This document shows, one piece after another, positions 6,855 through 12,822 of a stretch of DNA of 17,409 nt (within the stretch, counting starts at the first letter, position 1; each line of letters begins with the position of its first letter). Position numbers and translations under genes: made by a program. Below the pieces are notes generated by a model. The model made no database searches and was not told where the DNA came from. It saw only the letters and a program-made list of their open reading frames with translations. This DNA is from an uncultured Mollicutes bacterium (lineage in GTDB: Bacteria; Bacillota_I; Bacilli_A; Acholeplasmatales; Anaeroplasmataceae), in assembly GCA_937905855.1 (NCBI GenBank), contig CALCWU010000036.1, positions 1 to 17,409 on the forward strand, in the 5' to 3' direction.

Positions 6855-7571
6855 ATGCGAGATAATAATCAGGAATTTTTAAATCTTTATTCTGAATTAG
6901 AAAATCATTTAAAGAATTTTTACAATATGTATAATTCTAAATCAATTATTGTTTATCATATTGATCATTTGAAGAAAAGCTATTTGGCTTTTGATAAAAA
7001 AAGAGCAAATATTATTGATAAAATAAGAACATTACGTAATTTTTTAATTCATGAAGCAGATATAATTGGTGGGGATTCATTTACCATTAATCAGGAGCTA
7101 ATCGATTTTTTAAAGAAAGAAATTATTAGAATTGAAAATCCTAAGATTGCTTATGATATTTGTACTAGAAAAAAAGAAATGGTTTATGCAAATATTAATG
7201 ATTCTTTAAAATCAATTGTTAACTTAATGATTCAAAATGGCTATTCACATATTCCTGTTTTAGATAAAATGGGTAGTTTAATTGGTGTGTTTAGCTCAAA
7301 TGTTTTATTGTCATATGTTTATAGCAATAACAATGTTATTTTAGATGCAAATGCAACAATTTCTGATTTTTTGAAATATTTAAATATTGCAAGTCATTTT
7401 ACTGAATGCTATCAATTTGTTAAAAAGAATACTAGATTTGAAAAACTAGTAGAAATATTTAATCAAAGAAAGATTAATAATAAACGTTTAGTTATGCTTT
7501 TAGTTACAAAAAATGGTTATGAGGATGAAGAAATAATAGGAATTATAACTTTGTATGATGTTATAAAATAA
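6855..7571 (+). CDS. HEPN-like helical domain fused to a CBS-domain pair
   Basis: A 238-residue soluble protein. Residues 1-95 are predicted helical and contain LRNFLIHEA, in which R61-N62-x3-H66 fits the RX4-6H motif with a polar residue after Arg that is typical of HEPN-fold RNases. Residues about 100-160 hold a first CBS motif (DSLKSIVNLMIQNGYSHIPVLDKMGSLIGVFSSNVLLSYV), and about 185-238 hold a second, divergent one ending IIGIITLYDVIK. CBS pairs bind adenine nucleotides (AMP, ATP, c-di-AMP, SAM). The start ATG lies 1 nt after the yqeY stop and has no strong Shine-Dalgarno, so translation is probably coupled to yqeY. I infer a nucleotide-sensing protein, possibly a regulated RNase. The CBS part is confident; the HEPN assignment rests on one motif and helix content. 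Confidence 0.72.
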   Translation: MRDNNQEFLNLYSELENHLKNFYNMYNSKSIIVYHIDHLKKSYLAFDKKRANIIDKIRTLRNFLIHEADIIGGDSFTINQELIDFLKKEIIRIENPKIAYDICTRKKEMVYANINDSLKSIVNLMIQNGYSHIPVLDKMGSLIGVFSSNVLLSYVYSNNNVILDANATISDFLKYLNIASHFTECYQFVKKNTRFEKLVEIFNQRKINNKRLVMLLVTKNGYEDEEIIGIITLYDVIK

Positions 7572-7594
7572 AACAAAATATTTGTTAATGCTTG

Positions 7595-7628
7595 GGAATA
7601 TGTTAAATATCGACATATTCCTTTTTTT
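7595..7628 (+). terminator. Intrinsic terminator after the HEPN-CBS gene
   Basis: The stem is GGAATATGT (7595-7603) and ACATATTCC (7613-7621) with a 9-nt loop, then seven T (7622-7628). It separates the yqeY transcript from the sporulation operon. Confidence 0.9.
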
Positions 7629-7664
7629 ACCGTTAAATTATTAATTGACTATTTTTTTCTATAG

Positions 7665-7693
7665 TTGTCGAAGTTATTTAAAGTAGGTATAAA
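7665..7693 (+). promoter_or_regulatory. Promoter of the spoIIA-spoVA operon with a perfect Spo0A box
   Basis: TGTCGAA at 7666-7672 is an exact 0A box (consensus TGTCGAA). It overlaps a -35-like TTGTCG (7665-7670; 4 of 6 to TTGACA), followed by a 17-bp spacer and TATAAA (7688-7693). An overlap of box and -35 is typical of sigma-A promoters activated by phosphorylated Spo0A. No sigma-H motif (AGGAWWT...GAAT) is visible, although B. subtilis spoIIA uses sigma-H. A looser site ATCGACA (reverse of TGTCGAT) lies at 7609-7615 in the terminator. Confidence 0.68.
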
Positions 7694-7723
7694 ATAATTT
7701 AAAATACCTGTGGAGATGATTGG

Positions 7724-8074
7724 ATGAGCTTAGCAGTTAATATGTATATTAAAGATGATATATTATTTGTAAGATTTAAAGGAGAGCTTGACGAAAATCA
7801 TGTTAGTGATTTGCGATTAAGATTGGTAAAATATATTGAATTACATAACATTAAGCATTTAGTATTTAATTTTGAGAGATTAAGTTTTTTAGATTCATCA
7901 GGAATTGGTTTAATAATTGGTAGATATCAGCAGTTAAAGGCTATTGGTGGTGATGTAACAATATGTAATATGAATGATAAAATTGAAAGAATTATTAGAA
8001 TTTCTGGTTTGATGAAAATATGTAAAATTAGAGATAATGAAGAAAGTGTTTTAATGTTTGTGGGGGCTAGGTAA
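7724..8074 (+). CDS. spoIIAA: Anti-sigma F factor antagonist SpoIIAA
   Basis: A 116-residue STAS-domain protein that, when unphosphorylated, binds SpoIIAB and releases sigma-F in the forespore. The phosphorylation site lies in FLDSSGIGLIIGRYQ (D57-S58-S59-G60), with the Ser at position 58 exactly as in B. subtilis SpoIIAA. Downstream LKAIGGDVTICN and IIRISGLMKI match the family helices and switch region. The ATG at 7724 follows GGAG (7712-7715) by 8 nt. It is first in the operon and its stop overlaps the spoIIAB start by one base (TAATG). It needs SpoIIE phosphatase from elsewhere in the genome. It is probably under Spo0A control through the box at 7666. Full length, no defect seen. Confidence 0.96.
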   Translation: MSLAVNMYIKDDILFVRFKGELDENHVSDLRLRLVKYIELHNIKHLVFNFERLSFLDSSGIGLIIGRYQQLKAIGGDVTICNMNDKIERIIRISGLMKICKIRDNEESVLMFVGAR

Positions 8075-8493
8075 TGAATAGATTTGAAATAAGCTTTAAT
8101 GCAAAATTAGAGAATATTAGTATAATGCGTAATATTATTGCAGGATTTTTGATTAATAAAAATGTAACAATTAGCTTTATTGATGAAGTAAAAACTATTG
8201 CAAGTGAAGCGATAACTAATGCTATAGTTCATGGCTATAAAGAAAATGAAGAAGAAATAATTAAATGTATAATTGAACTTAATAATGAGGAAATTATCCT
8301 TCATTTTATTGATAATGGTGTTGGTATAGAAAATGTTGAAGAAGCTAAAAGACCATTATTTTCTACTAAAAAGGATGAAGAGAGAAGTGGACTTGGCTTT
8401 ACGATTATGGAAATTTTTTCAGATGAAATGCAGGTTATTTCGAGAATAAATGAAGGATGCCATGTTATAATCCATAAAAAGTTTAATATCTAG
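8074..8493 (+). CDS. spoIIAB: Anti-sigma F factor / serine kinase SpoIIAB
   Basis: A 139-residue GHKL (Bergerat-fold) protein that binds and inhibits sigma-F and phosphorylates SpoIIAA with ATP. Visible motifs are the N box EAITNAIVHGY, G1 box DNGVGI, the segment RPLFSTKKDEERSGLGFTIMEIF (G2/ATP lid, containing the Arg that corresponds to R105 in B. subtilis) and a C-terminal Gly-containing strand. It is slightly shorter than the B. subtilis protein (146). It overlaps spoIIAA by one base. Its normal downstream partner gene, sigF, is missing, so what it inhibits is unclear. It looks intact and not pseudogenised. Confidence 0.96.
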   Translation: MNRFEISFNAKLENISIMRNIIAGFLINKNVTISFIDEVKTIASEAITNAIVHGYKENEEEIIKCIIELNNEEIILHFIDNGVGIENVEEAKRPLFSTKKDEERSGLGFTIMEIFSDEMQVISRINEGCHVIIHKKFNI

Positions 8494-8496
8494 GTA

Positions 8497-8526
8497 GTAT
8501 AATTGCTCTATAATTTAGACAAAATA
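8497..8526 (+). promoter_or_regulatory. Weak candidate forespore (sigma-F-type) promoter before spoVAC
   Basis: GTATA (8497-8501) fits the sigma-F -35 consensus GYATA. After 15 bp, AGACAAAATA (8517-8526) matches GGNNANAWTR except at the first base. The region is AT-rich, so chance matches are likely. Two TATAAT hexamers (8498-8503, 8509-8514) are also present without good -35 boxes. Predicted +1 would fall at the start of the spoVAC Shine-Dalgarno. Confidence 0.22.
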
Positions 8527-8541
8527 ATTATGGTGAGCAAT

Positions 8542-8985
8542 ATGCATATAAAAAAAGAAATATATCTAAAAAAAATAACTCCAAAGCGCGATAAAAAGAT
8601 AATTGCCAAAAATGTTTTGTTAGCATTTTTGTTTGGTGGCTTAATCTGTCTTTTAGGTCAAATAATAATAACAATATTTAAACATAATGGTGTTGATGAT
8701 GAATTAAGTAGCACCTATATGATTGGGATAATGATACTTGCTGCAGGGATGAGCTCAGCATTTGGCTTTTATGACAGGCTTGGTCAAATTGGTAAGTGTG
8801 GTTTTTCTATTCCTATCACTGGCTTTGCTAACTCAATGATTTCTTCAGCAATGGAATATAAGCCTGAGGGGATTATTTTAGGAATTGGTGCTAATGTTTT
8901 TAAGCTTGCATCTTCAGTGTTAGCGATGGGAGTGTTTAGTGCAATTATAATAGCAATTCTTAGGTATTTGGTGAGTATTTTATGA
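8542..8985 (+). CDS. spoVAC: Stage V sporulation protein AC (dipicolinate channel)
   Basis: A 147-residue inner-membrane protein of the SpoVA channel that moves Ca-dipicolinate across the forespore membrane. Family landmarks: AFLFGGLICLLGQIIITIF, then GFYDRLGQIGKCGFSIPITGFANSMISSAMEYKPEGIILGIGANVFKLASSVL, closely following B. subtilis SpoVAC. There are about four hydrophobic segments. I chose ATG 8542 (MHIKKEIYLKK), preceded by GGTGAG (8532-8537). The in-frame ATG 8530 and TTG 8503 lack a Shine-Dalgarno and add residues not seen in the family. It follows spoIIAB by 48 nt, in the place where sigF usually lies, and overlaps spoVAD by ATGA. Confidence 0.95.
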   Translation: MHIKKEIYLKKITPKRDKKIIAKNVLLAFLFGGLICLLGQIIITIFKHNGVDDELSSTYMIGIMILAAGMSSAFGFYDRLGQIGKCGFSIPITGFANSMISSAMEYKPEGIILGIGANVFKLASSVLAMGVFSAIIIAILRYLVSIL

Positions 8986-9983
8986 AAATTGGTAAACAAA
9001 GCTTAGAATTTAAAGATATTTATTTAAATTATTCCGCAACAATTGTTGGAAGTCTTGAGGGTGAAGGACCACTTAATGAATATTTTGATGAAATAGTTCA
9101 TGATAATTATTTAGGTTGTAGTTCATTTGAGCAGGCAGAAATGCTTCTTCAAACAAAATGTTTAAAAAAGCTTTTAGCAAAGGCTAAGTTGAATGATAGT
9201 GAAATTGATTTATTAATTGGTGGAGACCTAATTAATCAAACAGCGATTTCAAATTATGTTGGGAGAAATTTTGATATTCCTTTCTTAGGAATTTATGGAG
9301 CATGCTCCACCATCGCTCTAGGAATAATTACTGGAGCAATTGCTATTGAATCAAATAATTATGATAAGGTTATAGCAATTACTAGTAGTCATAATTGTAG
9401 TGCAGAAAGGCAGTTTCGAAATCCTGTAGAATATGGTGGGGCTAAAAGTGAAACTACTACTTTTACAGTTACAGGTGCTGCTAGTACATTATTAAGTAGA
9501 AAAAGAAGTAAGGTAATGCTATCTAAAGCTACACTTGGTAAAATTATTGATGTCGGATTTAAAAATCAAACAGATATGGGTAGAGCAATGGCTCCGGCAG
9601 CTGTTGAAACGATTATATCGCATTTTACTGATTTTAATTCTAAACCAAGTGATTATGACTTAATATTAACAGGTGATTTATCCTTGTTTGGCTATGAGAT
9701 AGTAAAGGATGTTCTTAAAGAAAAATATCAAATATTTAATTATAATGATTGTGGACTTTTAATATATGATGCAAATAAGCAAAATGTTTTTGCTGGAGGT
9801 AGTGGTTGTGCTTGTTGTGGTTGCGTAACTCTATCATATATCATTCACGAATTAGAGGTTGGAAATTTACATAAGGTATTAATATGTGCTACAGGAGCAT
9901 TATTAAATCCTAGTATGTGTCTTCAACATGAAAGTATTCCAGCAATTGCCCATGCAATAGTTTTGAAGAGGTGCTTAGATTGA
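8982..9983 (+). CDS. spoVAD: Stage V sporulation protein AD
   Basis: A 333-residue thiolase/ketoacyl-synthase-fold protein that binds dipicolinic acid for uptake into the forespore. It is soluble and sits at the channel on the membrane. Landmarks are GSLEGEGPLNEYFDEIVHD near the N-terminus, GIYGACSTIALG with the conserved Cys region, SSHNCSAERQFRNPVEYG and a Cys-rich C-terminal region GGSGCACCGCVTLSY. The ATG at 8982 overlaps the spoVAC stop (ATGA), and the stop overlaps the next start (TTGA), so translation is coupled through the trio. Length and composition match SpoVAD; no defect seen. Confidence 0.96.
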   Translation: MKIGKQSLEFKDIYLNYSATIVGSLEGEGPLNEYFDEIVHDNYLGCSSFEQAEMLLQTKCLKKLLAKAKLNDSEIDLLIGGDLINQTAISNYVGRNFDIPFLGIYGACSTIALGIITGAIAIESNNYDKVIAITSSHNCSAERQFRNPVEYGGAKSETTTFTVTGAASTLLSRKRSKVMLSKATLGKIIDVGFKNQTDMGRAMAPAAVETIISHFTDFNSKPSDYDLILTGDLSLFGYEIVKDVLKEKYQIFNYNDCGLLIYDANKQNVFAGGSGCACCGCVTLSYIIHELEVGNLHKVLICATGALLNPSMCLQHESIPAIAHAIVLKRCLD

Positions 9984-10330
9984 TATTTTTATATGCTTTT
10001 TTAATTGGGGGATTAATTTGTGCAATAGGACAATTAATCCTAGATTTATTTAAATTAACGCCTGGACATATTACAGGTTTATTTGTAGTAATAGGGGTAT
10101 TTTTAGATTTCTTTGATTTTTATGATAAATTAATAAAAATTGCTGGTGCTGGGGCCCTGCTTCCTATTACAAGCTTTGGTCATAGCTTGGTACATGCAGC
10201 CTATAGTGGGGCAAAAAGTAAAGGAATAGTTGGCGCTTTTACTTCAATATTTGACAAAACGGCCTTTGGTATTTCGCTTGCAATATTTTTATCGGTTCTA
10301 ATTGGAATTTTATGTAAACCTAAGAATTAA
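9980..10330 (+). CDS. spoVAE: Stage V sporulation protein AE (AEb type)
   Basis: A 116-residue membrane protein of the dipicolinate channel. It begins MIFLYAFLIGGLICAIGQLILDLFKLTP and continues with GVFLDFFDFYDKLIKIAGAGALLPITSFGHSLVHAA, matching B. subtilis SpoVAEb (MEFIWAFLVGG...). I chose TTG at 9980, which overlaps the spoVAD stop as TTGA and follows GAAGAGGTG (9965-9973). The GTG at 9971 lies inside that Shine-Dalgarno and would give three extra residues absent from the family. SpoVAC-AD-AEb is the minimal set seen in clostridia. No SpoVAA, AB, AEa or AF follows. The operon ends at the hairpin at 10332. Confidence 0.94.
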   Translation: MIFLYAFLIGGLICAIGQLILDLFKLTPGHITGLFVVIGVFLDFFDFYDKLIKIAGAGALLPITSFGHSLVHAAYSGAKSKGIVGAFTSIFDKTAFGISLAIFLSVLIGILCKPKN

Positions 10331-10331
10331 A

Positions 10332-10372
10332 AAAAACTATCAATCAATTCCTTATTTTGATTGATAGTTTTT
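10332..10372. terminator. Bidirectional terminator between spoVAE and the PPi-PFK gene
   Basis: A long stem ACTATCAATCA (10336-10346) and TGATTGATAGT (10358-10368) is flanked by A (10331-10336) and T (10368-10372) runs, so it can stop both the sporulation operon and the convergent PFK transcript. Confidence 0.92.
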
Positions 10373-10382
10373 AATTGCTTTT

Positions 10383-11636
10383 TTATAGCTTCTCAACAAA
10401 AACTTTCTTAAGTTTAGCAAATCTAGGAAGACCATCCTCTAAAGGAGCCTTTAAGTCACCTTGAATAAGAGGAAGAGCATAATTAATATAATCCATTGTA
10501 AGTCCAGTATGGTCAGGAGTAATCCAATTTAGTGGAACCTTCTTTTCAGTATTAGCAACAAGAGCTAAATCAAATAGAACATATTCGCATTTATATTTGC
10601 CATTTTCCATATGACGCTTGAAGCCAACCATTTTATCGGTAGTACCCTTGCAAGCTTCTTTAACAGCAATTTTACCTGCTTCGAATGCTTCTTCAATATC
10701 AACCTTTGAGGCAAGATGCTGTGCACATCTTTGAAGTAGAGAGAATTCAATTGCTCTAACCTTAACATTAAGCTTTTCCTTAACCTTTTGGGCAAGAACA
10801 GAAGCAGTTCCGCCAAGCTGAGCATGGCCAAATGAATCTTTAGCAAGGTTGCTAGCTAAAAGCTCAGGTATATATTTTCCATCAGCAGTTTTTACACCTT
10901 CAGATACTGCTACTAAAACCTTACCATGATTTTCTTTATAGACACGATCAACATCAGCATAAAATTTATCTAATGAGAAAGGTACCTCAGGAAGATAAAT
11001 TAAATCTGGACCATTTCCTTTATATGAAGCAAGAGCACTTGCGGCTGTAAGCCAGCCAGCATTACGACCCATTATTTCAACGATTGTAACCATTGGTGTA
11101 TCATAAACATTAGCATCCTGCTTGATTTCCATAATTGATGTTGCAACATATTTTGCGGCAGAAGCATATCCAGGGCAATGATCAGTTAAATCAAGGTCAT
11201 TATCGATTGTTTTGGGAACACCCATACAATAGCATTCATATCCAGAATCTTTAAAGAATTTTGATACCTTATTACAAGTATCCATACTATCATTACCACC
11301 ATTATAGAAGAAGTAACGAATATTATATTTCTTAAAAACCTCTAAAAGACGTCTATATTCGCTATCATCCTCTTCAAGTGGCTTTAGCTTATATCTAACA
11401 GAACCAATTGATGAAGATGGCGTAGTTTTTAAAAGTTCAAGTTCTTTTACGTCCTCTTGATTTATGTCATAGAATTCTTCATTTAAAATTCCTCTAATTC
11501 CATGAGCAGCACCATATACTCTTGTAATATTTTCTTCCTTTAGTGCTTGAAGGAAGACGCCAGCTGCAGAAGCATTAATAACTGAAGTAGGTCCTCCAGA
11601 TTGTCCTAAAATTGCAGCTCCCTTTAATTTATTCAT
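10383..11636 (-). CDS. pfp: Phosphofructokinase with PPi-type residues
   Basis: A 417-residue PfkA-superfamily enzyme acting on fructose 6-phosphate. N-terminal GQSGGPTSVINAS holds the phosphoryl-donor site, PKTIDND (141-147) the catalytic Asp145, and EIMGRNAGWL the substrate motif. Two positions separate ATP from PPi use in this family. E. coli Gly104 is Asp116 here (GGND) and Gly124 is Lys142 (PKTIDND), both of PPi type. I chose ATG 11636, with AAGGAG 9 nt upstream. The longer frame to 11702 would begin upstream of the predicted transcription start. The PPi reaction is reversible, so it may serve both glycolysis and gluconeogenesis. It is divergent from the ATP-type pfkA. Donor assignment is inferred from residues; the gene symbol is functional, not an orthology claim. 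Confidence 0.86.
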   Translation of the reverse strand: MNKLKGAAILGQSGGPTSVINASAAGVFLQALKEENITRVYGAAHGIRGILNEEFYDINQEDVKELELLKTTPSSSIGSVRYKLKPLEEDDSEYRRLLEVFKKYNIRYFFYNGGNDSMDTCNKVSKFFKDSGYECYCMGVPKTIDNDLDLTDHCPGYASAAKYVATSIMEIKQDANVYDTPMVTIVEIMGRNAGWLTAASALASYKGNGPDLIYLPEVPFSLDKFYADVDRVYKENHGKVLVAVSEGVKTADGKYIPELLASNLAKDSFGHAQLGGTASVLAQKVKEKLNVKVRAIEFSLLQRCAQHLASKVDIEEAFEAGKIAVKEACKGTTDKMVGFKRHMENGKYKCEYVLFDLALVANTEKKVPLNWITPDHTGLTMDYINYALPLIQGDLKAPLEDGLPRFAKLKKVFVEKL

Positions 11637-11673
11637 TTTTCTTTTCTCCTTAAACTGTAGTTCTTTATCTATA

Positions 11674-11702
11674 ATTTTAGTGTAAATTAATGAAAATGTC
11701 AA
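11674..11702 (-). promoter_or_regulatory. Promoter of the PPi-PFK gene
   Basis: Read on the minus strand: a perfect -35 TTGACA (11702-11697), a 17-bp spacer and -10 TAAAAT (11679-11674). Predicted +1 is near 11667, about 31 nt before the chosen ATG. This also rules against a start at 11702. Confidence 0.8.
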
Positions 11703-11777
11703 TATTAAAAAGAAAAGTCGATTTATGTTTTTATTTTAAATTAATAATTATAAAAGTGATATGTTTTCTTTTTACAA

Positions 11778-11791
11778 TGAAACCGCTTTTA
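11778..11791 (+). promoter_or_regulatory. cre-like CcpA site in the divergent PFK gap
   Basis: TGAAACCGCTTTTA matches TGWNANCGNTNWCA at every constrained position except position 13 (T for C). Its centre is 43.5 bp before the pfkA -10 box, against 32.5 bp in eno, a difference of 11 bp (one helical turn). Upstream placement suggests activation of pfkA-pyk. Lactococcus CcpA activates its pfk-pyk-ldh operon. Confidence 0.58.
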
Positions 11792-11824
11792 TTGTCAAAA
11801 AAATATTTATTTTTGCAAATATTA

Positions 11825-11833
11825 TGCTATAAT
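11825..11833 (+). promoter_or_regulatory. Extended -10 promoter of pfkA-pyk
   Basis: TGCTATAAT (11825-11833) is an extended -10 element (TGn plus perfect TATAAT). No good -35 is present at 16-18 bp (TTTATT at best), which fits an activator-dependent or extended -10 promoter. The ribosome site GGAGTG begins at 11841, close to the predicted +1. Confidence 0.68.
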
Positions 11834-11852
11834 AATTTTTGGAGTGATTAAT

Positions 11853-12806
11853 ATGCGTGTTGGTGTTTTAACGTCTGGTGGCGATGCTCCAGGAATGAAT
11901 GCTGCAATACGTGCGGTAGTTCGTGCTGGGCTTACACATGGAGATCAGGTTTTCGGAATATATGATGGCTATAAGGGTCTTGTTGAAGGCAAAATTGAAG
12001 AATTTACTAGAAAGCATGTTAGTGAGATTTTAAATAGAGGTGGTACGATTCTTGGTACTGCTAGATTACCTGAATTTGCTTATGAGCAGGTTAGAAAGCT
12101 AGCTATTAAGCAATTAGAAAAAAACGATATTGATGCGCTTATATGCATTGGTGGTGATGGTACCTATACTGGAGCCCTACGTCTATCAGAGATGGGTGTA
12201 AAGGTTATTGGTCTTCCAGGCACTATTGATAATGATATAGCTTCAACGGATTTTACGATTGGCTTTTCAACTGCTTTAAATACAGCTTGTGATGCAATCG
12301 ATAAATTACGTGATACATCGTCTTCTCATCAAAGATGCTCAATTATTGAGGTTATGGGAAGAGAGTGTGGAGATTTAGCACTTTATTCAGGAATATGTTG
12401 TGGTGCTGAATATATTGTAACTAGTCAAACAGGACTAGATAAGGAAAAGCTTTTAAATGATTTAAAAACAAATCGTTTACAAGGAAGAAGACATGCAATT
12501 GTTGTTATTTCTGAGCATATGACTGATGTATATCAGCTTGCAAAGGAAATTGAAGAATATACTGGATATGAATGTAGAGCTACAGTTTTGGGCTATATTC
12601 AAAGAGGTGGCACACCTACTCCAGAGGACCGCTTACTTGCTTCAAGATTAGGCGGATATGCAATTGATTTATTACATGAGGGCACATATGGTGTTGCTTG
12701 TGGAATAAAAAATAATAAGTTAGTTTCTACACCTTTAGCTGATGCGTTAAAGATGAAAACAAAGAGAAACGAATCTTTAGAAGAATTAGTACAAAATTTA
12801 AAATAA
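11853..12806 (+). CDS. pfkA: ATP-dependent 6-phosphofructokinase
   Basis: Phosphorylates fructose 6-phosphate with ATP; normally a homotetramer with allosteric PEP/ADP control in bacteria. At 317 residues it has the classic bacterial PfkA length. Motifs: GVLTSGGDAPGMNAAIR at the N-terminus, GGDGTYTGA with Gly103 (ATP type) and LPGTIDND with Gly123 and catalytic Asp126, MGRECGDLALYSG, and a C-terminal QRGGTPTPEDRLLASRLG. I chose ATG 11853, with GGAG (11841-11844) 8 nt upstream, over GTG 11844 inside that site. It is followed after 16 nt by pyk on the same strand, forming the familiar pfkA-pyk operon. Confidence 0.97.
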   Translation: MRVGVLTSGGDAPGMNAAIRAVVRAGLTHGDQVFGIYDGYKGLVEGKIEEFTRKHVSEILNRGGTILGTARLPEFAYEQVRKLAIKQLEKNDIDALICIGGDGTYTGALRLSEMGVKVIGLPGTIDNDIASTDFTIGFSTALNTACDAIDKLRDTSSSHQRCSIIEVMGRECGDLALYSGICCGAEYIVTSQTGLDKEKLLNDLKTNRLQGRRHAIVVISEHMTDVYQLAKEIEEYTGYECRATVLGYIQRGGTPTPEDRLLASRLGGYAIDLLHEGTYGVACGIKNNKLVSTPLADALKMKTKRNESLEELVQNLK

Positions 12807-12822
12807 TTTAAGGAGTTTAAAA

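Noticed and set aside
7645..7650. TTGACT as the -35 of the spo operon
   Set aside because: No -10 at 16-18 bp; the pair TTGTCG/TATAAA with the 0A box fits better. A spoIIG-like 22-bp spacing would give only GTTATT.
8494..8541. Remnant of sigF
   Set aside because: Only 48 nt, with no in-frame sigma-factor motif; too short to support a pseudogene.
10565..10846. 93-codon minus-strand open frame inside the PPi-PFK gene
   Set aside because: Same-strand frame-shifted shadow of the PFK coding sequence.
11792..11797. TTGTCA as the pfkA -35
   Set aside because: It is 30 bp from the TATAAT, far outside usable spacing; the extended -10 explains the promoter better.
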